64,000 nt of DNA from Stenotrophomonas sp. BIGb0135 (GTDB lineage: Bacteria > Pseudomonadota > Gammaproteobacteria > Xanthomonadales > Xanthomonadaceae): assembly GCF_024810105.1 (NCBI RefSeq), contig NZ_JANUDX010000014.1, positions 1-64,000 on the forward strand. Direction: 5' to 3'. A model generated the notes under the pieces. The model did not search any database. It saw only the letters and a program-made list of their open reading frames with translations, and was not told where the DNA came from. Position 1 is the first letter of the stretch. Each line of letters opens with the position of its first letter. The position numbers and the translations under genes are program-made. This document shows positions 6,364 to 15,206 of the stretch, one piece after another.

Positions 6364-8910
6364 GTGTCGACAGCAACATGGAAAGTGCCGCTGCTTGCCG
6401 GCGTCGCGGCGTGGGCCAGCCTGATGGGCGCCGCGCAGGCGCAGGCGCAGGATGCCGCCCGCGTGGCCGATGCGCCCGTAGAGGTGGAGGTGGTGGACGT
6501 GGCAACCGCAGCGGCGTCGGCGCGGGACGCGACGGACGCCGACGCAGCGGTCGATGCCGACGGGGCGACCCCCGAGGACCTGGAGCAGCAGGCCAACGCG
6601 GCCTACGAGGCGCAGGACTGGGCCGGGGCCCGGCGGCTGATCGACCAGGCCATCGCCGTGGACCCGCGGCAGGCCCGCCTGTATCGCCTGAAGGCGTACA
6701 TCGCCGCGGCGACCGAGGACAATGCCGGGGTACTGGCCGCCGCCGCCCAGGCGCTGCAGGTCGACCCGACCGATGCCGAAAGCCTGCAGCTGCAGGGCAC
6801 CGCCAAGGCCAAGGGCGGGGACACCGCGGGCGCGCTGGCCGACTACGCGGCAGCGCTCCAGGCCGGTGGCCACGCCAGCAGCCTGTTCCGCAATTACCTG
6901 TTCCTGCTCAACCAGCAGCACGACAACGCGCGCATGCTGGAGGTGTTCGCCGCCTACGAGCAGGCCTACCGCGACGACCCCGAGGGCACCGGCCAGCAGG
7001 CCGATATCCAGTTCCACGCCGCGCAGGCGTATCACCACCTGGGCCAGCCACGGCGCGCGCTGGAACTGCTGGACCAGGCCATCGCGCAGTCGCCGCAGGT
7101 GGCCGGCTACTACGGCAACCGCGCACTGGCCCAGCACGCGCTGGGCCGTTCCAGCCAGTCGCTGGCCGACGATGGCCAGGCCATGCGGCTGGCGCCGAGC
7201 GAACCGCTGTATCCCTACAACCGGGGCGTGACCCGGTTGGACATGGGGGATGCGGCCGGGGCGCTGCAGGACTTCAAGGCGGCCCTGGCGCTGGGCAAGG
7301 ACGATGCCGATACCTGGCTCAACATCGGCGTGGTCGAGGAGCGGCTGGGCCGCACCCGCGAGGCGCTGGCCGCCTACGACCGTGCGCTGGCAAAGGACCC
7401 GGGCAACCCGAGGGTGCTGACCAACCGGCTGTCGCTGCAGGGCAAGGGCGGCAAGGGCGACAGCGCGGCCGTGGCGGCGCAGGCCGGTATGCTGCCGGCA
7501 GAGAACCAGGCGCAGCTGCTGTTCAACCAGGGCCAGGCGCAGAGCCGGGCAGGGCAGTGGCAGGCCGCGGCGGACCTGTTCGCGCAGGCGGTACGGCGGG
7601 ATCCCGGCCTGGATACCGCCTGGCTCAACCTGGGCGTGGCGCAGGCCCGGCTGGGGCAGCACCAGCGTGCGCTGGACACGTTCAACGATTACCTCCAGCG
7701 TGCCCCGCTCAAGACCATCGGCCTGCTCAACCGCGCCAACGTCCTGCACGAACTGGGCGATGATGCCGCGGCCGAGAAGGACCTGTTGCGGGCGGTGCAA
7801 CTGGAGCCGGGCAACCTGGACATCCAGCAGCGCCTGGCCTTCCACTACAGCCGCACCGGGCAGACCGACACGGCGCGGCGCTACTACGCCCAGTTGGTGA
7901 CGCTGCCCGGCAACCTGTCGCCGGATGCCTTCATCAACTACGCGGCCATGCTGCTGCAGCTGGGCGACAGCCGCGAGGCGGCGGTGGTGGCCGGCAACGG
8001 CGTGGCGCGCTTCCCCGACAACTACGGCCTGCGCCTCAACCAGGCCAATGCGCTGGGCGACAGCGGCCAGCATGCGTTGGCGGTGGATGCCTACCGCGCG
8101 GCGATGCGGCTGCAGCCCAAGCGCCTGGACGCGCACTTCAACCTGGGCAACCTGTACCTGCAGCAGCTCAAGCAGCCGCGCAAGGCCGTGCAGGAATACC
8201 GCACCGCGCTGACACTGCCGTCGGCGCCGGACCTGGACGCCGCCGGGCAGCGCGAGCAGCGCATGAGCATCCATCTCAACCTGGCCAGCGCGCTCACCGA
8301 CAGTGGCGATGCGGCCGGCGCACGCGCCGCGCTGCAGGCCGCGATCGAGGAGTCGCCCGAGGACTACCGCCCGTGGTTCAACCGCGCCGCGATGGCCTTG
8401 TCGGCCGGCGACCCGGCGGCGGCCACGCCCGACTTCGAGGCGGCGTGGGTGCGCCTGGACTCGCTGCAACGCGCGCAGCCGGCGCGGGCGCAGCCGGACC
8501 CGGAGCTGCTGGAACACGCCGGCTACCTGCTGTTCCACCTGGGCCGCACCGGCGAGGCGGCCAGCCGCATGCAGCAGCTGCTGCAGGCGCAGCCGGACAA
8601 CATCGAGGCCCAGCGCAACTATGGGTTCATGCTGCTGGACCTGGGGCGGCCGCAGGACGCCAGGCAGTTGTTCGAGCAGGCCTTTACCCGCGAGCCGGAC
8701 GAGGTGGACGGCTGGCTGGGCGTGTTGGCCTGCGCGATGCTGGACAGCGATCCGGCGCAGTTGGCCCGGTTGAAGCGCCAGTTCGAGCAGCGCTTCGCCA
8801 AGCGTTACGTGCTTTCCGCCGGGCTGCCGGAGCAGTTGATGCGCAGCGAAGGCTACTGGTACTCCGACCGCTTCCTGCAGCTTTGGCGGCAGTTGCTGGT
8901 GGCGGGGTGA
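6364..8910 (+). CDS. Exported multi-TPR protein
   Basis: An 848-residue protein with a signal peptide (hydrophobic core LLAGVAAWASLMGA, likely cut after AQA) followed by tetratricopeptide repeats along most of its length. Examples are AYEAQDWAGARRLIDQAIAVDP, AYHHLGQPRRALELLDQAIAQSP, NIGVVEERLGRTREALAAYDRAL and NLGVAQARLGQHQRALDTFNDYL. The GTG at 6364 has CAGG about 8 bases upstream; a TTG at 6349 is an alternative. It is divergent from purH, and 76 bases separate it from the phospholipid-type operon. Likely a periplasmic scaffold; the bacteriophage N4 adsorption protein (NfrA)-type TPR family is a possible relative, not established. Confidence 0.9.
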   Translation: MSTATWKVPLLAGVAAWASLMGAAQAQAQDAARVADAPVEVEVVDVATAAASARDATDADAAVDADGATPEDLEQQANAAYEAQDWAGARRLIDQAIAVDPRQARLYRLKAYIAAATEDNAGVLAAAAQALQVDPTDAESLQLQGTAKAKGGDTAGALADYAAALQAGGHASSLFRNYLFLLNQQHDNARMLEVFAAYEQAYRDDPEGTGQQADIQFHAAQAYHHLGQPRRALELLDQAIAQSPQVAGYYGNRALAQHALGRSSQSLADDGQAMRLAPSEPLYPYNRGVTRLDMGDAAGALQDFKAALALGKDDADTWLNIGVVEERLGRTREALAAYDRALAKDPGNPRVLTNRLSLQGKGGKGDSAAVAAQAGMLPAENQAQLLFNQGQAQSRAGQWQAAADLFAQAVRRDPGLDTAWLNLGVAQARLGQHQRALDTFNDYLQRAPLKTIGLLNRANVLHELGDDAAAEKDLLRAVQLEPGNLDIQQRLAFHYSRTGQTDTARRYYAQLVTLPGNLSPDAFINYAAMLLQLGDSREAAVVAGNGVARFPDNYGLRLNQANALGDSGQHALAVDAYRAAMRLQPKRLDAHFNLGNLYLQQLKQPRKAVQEYRTALTLPSAPDLDAAGQREQRMSIHLNLASALTDSGDAAGARAALQAAIEESPEDYRPWFNRAAMALSAGDPAAATPDFEAAWVRLDSLQRAQPARAQPDPELLEHAGYLLFHLGRTGEAASRMQQLLQAQPDNIEAQRNYGFMLLDLGRPQDARQLFEQAFTREPDEVDGWLGVLACAMLDSDPAQLARLKRQFEQRFAKRYVLSAGLPEQLMRSEGYWYSDRFLQLWRQLLVAG

Positions 8911-8986
8911 GTCGATACCGACGTACAGCATTCCCCTGCCCCTGTGCGGGCAGGTAGATTAGCCACGGTCAGGAGGACGGTACGGC

Positions 8987-9592
8987 ATGTCGATCTATGC
9001 ATTGAAGGGGCGCTTCCAGGACCTGCTGCGCCCGGGCGTACGCGGCCTGCATCGCGCGGGCGTCACCGCCAACACCGTCACCGTGGCCGCCGCGCTGGTC
9101 TCGTTGCTGGTGGCCGCGGCCGTGTGGTGGTGGGCGCCGGCGCAGCCGCTGCTGTACCTCGCACTGCCGCTGTGGATGCTGTTGCGCATGGCGCTCAACG
9201 CCGTGGATGGCATGCTCGCGCGCGAATTCGGCCAGCAGTCGCGGCTGGGGGCATATCTCAATGAACTGTGCGACCTCCTCGCCGATGCCGCGCTGTATCT
9301 CAGCCTGCTCAGCGTGCCGGGGGTGAATCCGGCTGCCTTGTGGACCCTGACGTGGATGGCCGCGGTTTGCGAGTACGCTGGCGTCCTGGGGCTGATGGTG
9401 GGGGCCAGCCGGCGCTACGACGGGCCGATGGGAAAGAGCGACCGGGCGTTCGTGATCGGCGTGCTGGGCGTGCTGCTGGCGCCGGGCTGGATCGACGGCG
9501 CCGTCGTGGGCGGGATCGCGTGGGCGGCGGCGGCACTGTGCGTGCTCACCGGCTGGCGACGCGTTAAACACGGATTGGCGGAGACCGGCTGA
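8987..9592 (+). CDS. CDP-alcohol phosphatidyltransferase, YnbA-like
   Basis: A 201-residue integral membrane protein; family members move a phosphatidyl group from CDP-diacylglycerol to an alcohol. The signature DGMLAREFGQQSRLGAYLNELCD near residues 73-95 follows D-G-x2-A-R-x8-G-x3-D-x3-D, except that Asn replaces the third Asp. A strong ribosome site (AGGAGG) precedes the ATG. Length equals E. coli YnbA (about 201). It is first in an operon whose members match YnbA, YnbC, YnbD and YnbB. The alcohol acceptor is unknown. Confidence 0.9.
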   Translation: MSIYALKGRFQDLLRPGVRGLHRAGVTANTVTVAAALVSLLVAAAVWWWAPAQPLLYLALPLWMLLRMALNAVDGMLAREFGQQSRLGAYLNELCDLLADAALYLSLLSVPGVNPAALWTLTWMAAVCEYAGVLGLMVGASRRYDGPMGKSDRAFVIGVLGVLLAPGWIDGAVVGGIAWAAAALCVLTGWRRVKHGLAETG

Positions 9593-9630
9593 CCTGGCCG
9601 GATCCCGCTCGCTGCACAACGGAGTGACGC

Positions 9631-11385
9631 ATGCGCGCACAGCACCACCTGCAGTTCCACAGTTTCGATGGCCAGCCATTGTTCTACCGGCATTGGGCGG
9701 GCAGCGGATCGACTGCACCCCGCCGCGCGGTGGTGCTGCTCCATCGCGGCCATGAACACTCGGGCCGGGTGGCCCACCTGGTCGACGAACTGGACCTGCC
9801 CGACACCGAGGTGTTCGCCTGGGATGCACGCGGCAATGGCCAATCGCCGGGCGAGCGCGGCGACGCGCCGGGCTTCGAGGCGCTGGTGCGCGACCTGGAC
9901 AGCTTCATCGCGCACATCGGCCAGCAGCATGGCATCGCCGTGCAGGACATCGCGATCATCGCCCAGAGCGTGGGCGCGGTGGTTGCCGCGACCTGGGTCC
10001 ACGACTATGCGCCCGCGCTGCGCGCGCTGGTGCTGGCCTCCCCGGCGTTCAAGGTCAAGCTGTATGTACCGCTGGCGGTGCCGGGCCTGAAGCTGATGCA
10101 GATGCTGCGCGGCAACTTCTTCGTCAACAGCTACGTCAAGCCGCAATGGCTCACCCACGACCCGGAGCGGGTGGAAAGCTACCGCACCGATCCGCTGATC
10201 ACCCGGCCGATCTCGGTGCGCGTGCTGCTCGGCCTGTACGAGGCCGCCGAACGGGTGGTGGGCGATGCGCAGGCGATCACCGTGCCGACCCAGCTGCTGG
10301 TGTCCGGCTCGGACTTCGTGGTCCACCGCGCGCCGCAGGACCGTTTCTACGAGCGGCTGTCCTCGCCGGTCAAGGAACGCCACCTGCTGCCCGGTTTCTT
10401 CCACGACACCTTGGGCGAGCGTGATCGCGCGCCGGCGATCGCGGCGATCCGTCGCTTCCTCGGCGAGCGCTTCGCCCAGCCGCTGGTCCGCCCCAGCCTG
10501 CGCGATGCGCACCGTCACGGCGCCACCTTCGACGAAGCGGAGATCCTGTCCTGGCCCCCCGAGCGCAACAGCGCCAAGGATGCGTACTGGCGCTTCACCC
10601 GGGCCGGTCTGCGCTTCGGCGGCACGCTCTCCGAGGGCATCGCGCTGGGCCTGGAAAGCGGGTTCGATTCGGGCAGCACGCTGGACTACATCTACCGCGA
10701 CGAGGCCCGCGGACGCGGGCCGCTGGGCCGCATGATCGACCGCAACTACCTGGACGCGATCGGCTGGCGCGGCATCCGCATCCGCCGCACGCATGTGCGC
10801 GAGCTGTTGCAACTGGCGGCCCTGCACCTGCACGGCGAAGGGCGCCCGGTGCGGGTGCTGGACGTGGCCGCCGGGCATGGCCGCTACGTGCTGGACGCGC
10901 TGGCGCACGGCGAGCAGCGCGCCGAATCCATCACCCTGCGCGACTTCAGCGCGCGCAATGTCAGCGACGGGCGCAAGCTGATCAGCGCCTTCGGCGCCGA
11001 CGATATCGCCACCTTCGAGCAGGGCGACGCGTTCGACGCGGCCTCGCTGGCGGCGCTGCCGATCGCACCCACCTTGTCCACGGTCTCGGGCCTGTACGAA
11101 CTGTTTGCCGACAACGATGCGGTGCTGCGCTCGCTGCAGGGCATCGCCGCGGCGATGCGCGAAGGCGGCTACCTCGTCTATACGGGCCAGCCATGGCACC
11201 CGCAGCTGGAGTTCATCGCGCGCGCCCTCACCAGCCACCGCGAAGGCGCGGCCTGGGTGATGCGCCGCCGTACCCAGCAGGAGATGGACGAGCTGGTGCG
11301 CCTGGCCGGCTTCGAAAAGGTCACCCAGCGCATCGATCGCTTCGGCATCTTCACCGTGTCGCTGGCGCGGCGGGTGATGCAATGA
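9631..11385 (+). CDS. Alpha/beta hydrolase fused to SAM methyltransferase, YnbC-like
   Basis: A 584-residue two-domain protein. Residues 1-280 are an alpha/beta hydrolase with nucleophile elbow IAQSVGA (Ser113, AxSxG instead of GxSxG), acid Asp228 (SGSDFV) and base His258 (FFHDT), like monoacylglycerol lipases. From about residue 390 there is a class I methyltransferase with LDVAAGHGRY at 410-419. Length and architecture match E. coli YnbC (585). It sits 38 bases after the YnbA-like gene and overlaps the next gene by 4 bases. Substrate unknown; by context a lysophospholipid or glycerolipid. Confidence 0.9.
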   Translation: MRAQHHLQFHSFDGQPLFYRHWAGSGSTAPRRAVVLLHRGHEHSGRVAHLVDELDLPDTEVFAWDARGNGQSPGERGDAPGFEALVRDLDSFIAHIGQQHGIAVQDIAIIAQSVGAVVAATWVHDYAPALRALVLASPAFKVKLYVPLAVPGLKLMQMLRGNFFVNSYVKPQWLTHDPERVESYRTDPLITRPISVRVLLGLYEAAERVVGDAQAITVPTQLLVSGSDFVVHRAPQDRFYERLSSPVKERHLLPGFFHDTLGERDRAPAIAAIRRFLGERFAQPLVRPSLRDAHRHGATFDEAEILSWPPERNSAKDAYWRFTRAGLRFGGTLSEGIALGLESGFDSGSTLDYIYRDEARGRGPLGRMIDRNYLDAIGWRGIRIRRTHVRELLQLAALHLHGEGRPVRVLDVAAGHGRYVLDALAHGEQRAESITLRDFSARNVSDGRKLISAFGADDIATFEQGDAFDAASLAALPIAPTLSTVSGLYELFADNDAVLRSLQGIAAAMREGGYLVYTGQPWHPQLEFIARALTSHREGAAWVMRRRTQQEMDELVRLAGFEKVTQRIDRFGIFTVSLARRVMQ

Positions 11386-12713
11386 CCGAGGGCACGCGGC
11401 CATGGCGGCGTGCACTGCTCTGGCTGGCCGTGCTGGGGCCGTTCTTCTTCCTCAGCTACGGCCTGGCCAACGCCTGGGCCGGGCGCCTGCCGTACGTGCC
11501 CTCGATCGTGTTCGACTGGGAGGCGAAGATCCCGTTCCAGGCCTGGACCATCGTGCCGTACTGGTCCATCGACCTGTTCTACGTGGCCTCGTTCTTCATC
11601 TGCAGCCACCGCGCCGAGCTGGACATGCATGCGCGGCGCCTGTTCACCGCGCAGCTGCTGTCGGTGGCGTGCTTCCTGCTGTGGCCGCTGCGCTTCAGCC
11701 TCGAACGGCCGGAAACCGCCGGTGTGTTTGGCTGGCTGTTCGATGTGCTGCTGGGTTTCGACAAGCCGTTCAACCAGGCGCCTTCGCTGCACATCGTGCT
11801 GCTGGTGGTGCTGTGGGTGCGTTACCAGCAGCACCTGCGTGGCTGGTGGCGCGCGGCGCTGCACGCGTGGTTCGCGTTGATCGGGCTGTCGGTGCTGACC
11901 ACCTGGCAGCATCACTTCGTCGATGTCCCCACCGGCGTGGCGGTGGGCTGGCTGTGTGTCTGGGTGTGGCCGGCGCACGGCCGCTCCCCGCTGGCGCACT
12001 GGCAGTGGGCGCAGGACGGCGCGCGCTGGCGACTGGCCGCGGTGTACGGCCTGGGCAGCGCGCTGTGCGCCTCGCTGGCGCTGACCTTCAGCGGCTGGGT
12101 GCTGTGGCTGGGCTGGCCGGCGCTTTCGCTGGCGATGGTGGCACTGGGCTACGCCGCGCTGGGCACGGCGGTGTTCCAGAAGCAGGAGGATGGGCGCCTG
12201 AGCGTGGCCGCATGCTGGTTGCTGGCGCCCTACCTGCTGGCGGCGTGGTGGAACTCGCGCTGGTGGACCCGGCACGCGCCGCAGCCGCAGCTGGTGATCG
12301 ATGGGGTATGGCTGGGGCGGATGCCGGAGGCGGGCGCGACCCTGGCGATGCCGACCGTGGTGGATGTCAGCGCCGAGCTGCCGTTCCGCGCCAAGGTGCG
12401 CCATTACCGCAGCGTGCCGATGCTGGACCTGGCCACACCCACCGCGCAGGAACTGCGCCGCGCCGCCGAGGCGATCGCGCATGGGCACCGGCGTGGCGAG
12501 GTGCTGGTGTGCTGCGCACTGGGGTATTCGCGCAGCGCCGCCGCGCTGGCCACTTGGCTGTGCGAGAGCGGGCACGCCGACAGCGCCGATGCCGCGATCA
12601 AACTGCTCCGCCTGGACTGCCCCTGGATCGTGCTGCACGAGCGCCATCGCGATGCGATCGCGCAGGCCGTGCAGCTGCCGCGTGCCACCGGGTTGCCGGG
12701 GGTACGCGCGTGA
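11382..12713 (+). CDS. PAP2 / dual-specificity phosphatase fusion, YnbD-like
   Basis: 443 residues. The N-terminal membrane half carries a PAP2 phosphatase core (KPFNQAPSLH with PSLH at 134-137, and TTWQHHFVDVPTG with His177 and Asp181). The C-terminal about 140 residues form a cysteine phosphatase with VCCALGYSRSAA, a CX5R loop at Cys378-Arg384. The same fusion is seen in E. coli YnbD (430 residues). It would remove phosphate from lipid intermediates. The ATG overlaps the previous stop as ATGA, so the two genes are translationally coupled. Confidence 0.9.
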   Translation: MTEGTRPWRRALLWLAVLGPFFFLSYGLANAWAGRLPYVPSIVFDWEAKIPFQAWTIVPYWSIDLFYVASFFICSHRAELDMHARRLFTAQLLSVACFLLWPLRFSLERPETAGVFGWLFDVLLGFDKPFNQAPSLHIVLLVVLWVRYQQHLRGWWRAALHAWFALIGLSVLTTWQHHFVDVPTGVAVGWLCVWVWPAHGRSPLAHWQWAQDGARWRLAAVYGLGSALCASLALTFSGWVLWLGWPALSLAMVALGYAALGTAVFQKQEDGRLSVAACWLLAPYLLAAWWNSRWWTRHAPQPQLVIDGVWLGRMPEAGATLAMPTVVDVSAELPFRAKVRHYRSVPMLDLATPTAQELRRAAEAIAHGHRRGEVLVCCALGYSRSAAALATWLCESGHADSADAAIKLLRLDCPWIVLHERHRDAIAQAVQLPRATGLPGVRA

Positions 12714-13138
12714 GCATGGCCATGCAGGTGCATGCGATGGCCGCGCTGCTGCGCCAGGCGCGGGTGCCGGCGGTGATCTCCACCTTGCTGGCCGCTGCCG
12801 CGCTGGCGCTGCTGGTGGTGCTGCCGGCGGGTGCATCCGCGGTGGCCGGTGCCGCGCTGCTGAGCCTGCTGGCGGGCGTGGGCCAGGCCTGTTTCGCCGT
12901 ACGTATCGGCTTTGACCGTGCGCTGCTGGACGGGCTGCTGCAGGCGCACCCGGATGCGGCACCGGACCCGATCGACGCTGCGCTGCATGCCCTTGGCCTG
13001 CGCCAGGCGGCAGCGTCCCCGCGTGACTGGCCGCTGCGTTGGCAGGGCATGTGCCGCCTGCTGCGCGGGCAGGCGGTGTGCGTGCTGCTGCAGGCGGCCA
13101 CGTTGTTGGCCGCACTCTGGCTGCGGATGGCCGCATGA
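12710..13138 (+). CDS. Small membrane protein of the ynb-like operon
   Basis: 142 residues from a GTG that overlaps the preceding stop (GTGA); an ATG at 12716 is the alternative. Three hydrophobic segments are visible (VISTLLAAAALALLVVLPAG; AALLSLLAGVGQACFAV; and VLLQAATLLAALWL at the C-terminus), with a soluble stretch in the middle. No family was recognised, and there is no counterpart in the four-gene E. coli ynb operon as I know it. Its place between the phosphatase and the acyltransferase suggests a partner subunit. Confidence 0.8.
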   Translation: MSMAMQVHAMAALLRQARVPAVISTLLAAAALALLVVLPAGASAVAGAALLSLLAGVGQACFAVRIGFDRALLDGLLQAHPDAAPDPIDAALHALGLRQAAASPRDWPLRWQGMCRLLRGQAVCVLLQAATLLAALWLRMAA

Positions 13139-13174
13139 ACCGCATGATGGATGCAGGCAAGGAGAACGCGCGAC

Positions 13175-13807
13175 ATGCTGGCTGACCTGGTGGCACGCAG
13201 TTGCAGCGGCGCGATCCGCGCGCTGACCGGCGCGCGCGCGTTGTGGCAGGGCTGTGCGCCCTCCAGCGACCATCGCGTGTATTACGGCAACCACGCCAGC
13301 CACGGCGACTTCGTGCTGATCTGGTCGGCCTTGCCGATCACCCTGCGCCGCCAGGTGCGGCCGGTGGCCGCGGCCGACTACTGGCAGCGCGATGGCCTTC
13401 GCCGCTACCTGATCCACGCCGTGTTCAACGGCGTGCTGATCGAACGCGATGCGACCAGGCGCGAGCGCGATCCGATCGCCTGCCTGTGCCAGGCGGTGGA
13501 CGAAGGCAATTCGTTGATCCTGTTCCCGGAAGGCACGCGCAACACCGGGGAGGGCGTGCTGCCGTTCAAGAGCGGCATCTACCACCTGGCCCGGCAACGC
13601 CCGGAGCTGGAGTTCGTGCCGGTGTGGATCGACAACCTCAAGCGGGTGATGCCCAAGGGCCGCTGGCTGCCGCTGCCACTGCTGTGCACCACCACGTTCG
13701 GCGAGCCGCTGCGGCTGAAGGCGGACGAAGACAAGGACCGTTTCCTGGAGCGCGCGCGGGTCTCGCTGATGGCGCTGGATCCGCAGCCGCGCAGGCAGCG
13801 CGCATGA
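13175..13807 (+). CDS. 1-acyl-glycerol-phosphate acyltransferase family protein
   Basis: A 210-residue PlsC-type acyltransferase, predicted to acylate a lysophospholipid or related alcohol. It has the NHxxxxD motif (NHASHGD at 39-45) and the FPEGTR motif at 117-122. AAGGAG lies 9 bases before the ATG at 13175. It overlaps the next gene by 4 bases (ATGA). It is an addition to the ynb gene set and would supply an acylated precursor to the cytidylyltransferase that follows. Confidence 0.92.
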   Translation: MLADLVARSCSGAIRALTGARALWQGCAPSSDHRVYYGNHASHGDFVLIWSALPITLRRQVRPVAAADYWQRDGLRRYLIHAVFNGVLIERDATRRERDPIACLCQAVDEGNSLILFPEGTRNTGEGVLPFKSGIYHLARQRPELEFVPVWIDNLKRVMPKGRWLPLPLLCTTTFGEPLRLKADEDKDRFLERARVSLMALDPQPRRQRA

Positions 13808-14793
13808 TGCCGCTGCTGTTGTCCAGCCTGGCCAGCGACGTGGCGCAGCTGTCCACGCATGCGCAGACCCGGCTGTTGTTCGCCGGCATCGCCGCCGTGC
13901 TGGTGCTGGCCACGGTCATCGCCGAAGCCCTGCGCTGGCGCGCCCGGCATGCGCCCAGCACGGTGCTGGCCAACCTCGTCTCGCGGATCCGCGCGTGGTG
14001 GGTGATGGCGGCGGTGGTGGCGCTGGCGTTCTTTTTCGGGCGCACCGGGGTGGTGCTGCTGTTCGCGGTGGTGTCGCTGTTCGCACTGCGCGAGTTCATC
14101 ACGCTCACGCCCACCCGTGCCGGCGACTACTACGCCCTGCTGGCGGCGTTCTACGTGGTACTGCCGTGGCAGTACTGGCTGGTGTGGACCGACTGGTACG
14201 GCCTGTACACCTTGCTGATTCCGGTCTACGCGTTCCTGTTCCTGCCGATCCTGGCCACCATCGGCGGCGACACCACCGACTACCTGGAGCGCACGTCCAA
14301 GGTGCAGTGGGGTCTGATGATCTGCGTGTTCTGCATCTCGCACGTGCCCGCATTGCTCAACCTGCGACTTGCCGGGGTGGAGCCGGCGCGCAACCTGTTG
14401 CTGTTCGCCTTCCTGGTGATCGTGGTGCAGTCCTCGGACGTGCTGCAGTACATCTGGGGCAAGCTGATCGGCAAGCGCCTGATCGCACCGAAGCTGTCGC
14501 CGTCCAAGACGGTGGAAGGCTTCATCGGCGGCGTGCTGTCGGCCAGCGCGCTGGGCGCGGCGCTGTGGTGGCTGACCCCGTTCACACCGTGGCAGGCGTT
14601 CGGGATGTCGCTGGTGGTCAACCTGATGGGGTTCTGGGGCGGCCTGGTGATGTCGGCGATCAAGCGCGACCGCGGCATCAAGGACTGGGGCCACATGATC
14701 GAGGGCCATGGTGGCATGCTCGACCGGCTGGATTCGGTGTGTTTCGCCGCGCCGGTGTTCTTCCACCTGGTGCGGTATTTCTGGAGCGCGTAG
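13804..14793 (+). CDS. Phosphatidate cytidylyltransferase, YnbB/CdsA-like
   Basis: 329 residues with about eight membrane segments, predicted to make CDP-diacylglycerol from phosphatidate and CTP. The CdsA signature is intact near the C-terminus (SAIKRDRGIKDWGHMIEGHGG then MLDRLD), with SPSKTVEGFIGG upstream. ATG at 13804 overlaps the acyltransferase stop; a second ATG follows at once. It is the last gene of the cassette and would feed the YnbA-like transferase. It is probably not the housekeeping CdsA, which normally lies with uppS/dxr. Confidence 0.92.
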   Translation: MMPLLLSSLASDVAQLSTHAQTRLLFAGIAAVLVLATVIAEALRWRARHAPSTVLANLVSRIRAWWVMAAVVALAFFFGRTGVVLLFAVVSLFALREFITLTPTRAGDYYALLAAFYVVLPWQYWLVWTDWYGLYTLLIPVYAFLFLPILATIGGDTTDYLERTSKVQWGLMICVFCISHVPALLNLRLAGVEPARNLLLFAFLVIVVQSSDVLQYIWGKLIGKRLIAPKLSPSKTVEGFIGGVLSASALGAALWWLTPFTPWQAFGMSLVVNLMGFWGGLVMSAIKRDRGIKDWGHMIEGHGGMLDRLDSVCFAAPVFFHLVRYFWSA

Positions 14794-14820
14794 GCATCGA
14801 CCGCGGGCCGATGCACGGCA

Positions 14821-15096
14821 TCAGGTGGCGATGCCGTATTCCTTCAGTTTCTTGCGCAGCGTGGCGCGGTGGATGCCCAGCATCGCCGCGGCGCGGCTCT
14901 GGTTGCCTTCGCAATGGTTGAGCACTTCCACGAACAACGGGATTTCCATTTCGCGCAGGACGATCTCGTACACGTCGTCGGCATCGCAACCATCCAGGTC
15001 CCGCAGGTAGCGCCGGACCGATTGGGCCACGTGTTCGCGCAGCGGTGGCTTCGGCGCGCCACGACTATTGTCAGGACGAGAAAGGACAGCGTTCAA
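14821..15096 (-). CDS. fis: DNA-binding protein Fis
   Basis: A small nucleoid protein and DNA inversion/transcription factor. 91 residues with the conserved C-terminal helix-turn-helix (EVLNHCEGNQSRAAAMLGIHRATLRKKLKEYGI). The apparent start is TTG at 15096 giving MNAVLSRPDN, matching the family N-terminus; no ATG exists in frame nearby and no clear Shine-Dalgarno is visible. It lies downstream of prmA and the DUF3426 gene on the same strand. The dusB gene that often precedes fis is absent here. Confidence 0.95.
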   Translation of the reverse strand: MNAVLSRPDNSRGAPKPPLREHVAQSVRRYLRDLDGCDADDVYEIVLREMEIPLFVEVLNHCEGNQSRAAAMLGIHRATLRKKLKEYGIAT

Positions 15097-15206
15097 GGAG
15101 GTTCCCGGTGCAGATGCCGGGGCGGACAGCAGCCCCGGGCGGAGAATTGTAGGGGGCCAGTCTAGCGCGTGCGCGGGCGGGCTGCCACGCTGGCGGTGCC
15201 AACCGG

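Noticed and set aside
6175..8931. A 918-codon open frame antisense to the TPR gene
   Set aside because: The plus-strand frame has a signal peptide and regular TPRs; the antisense translation is low-complexity Arg/Gln/His/Leu-rich and without motifs.
8935..8954. CCTGCCC-GGGCAGG hairpin before the YnbA-like gene as a terminator
   Set aside because: No T run follows, and both flanking genes read in the same direction; it may be an RNA stem but the evidence is thin.
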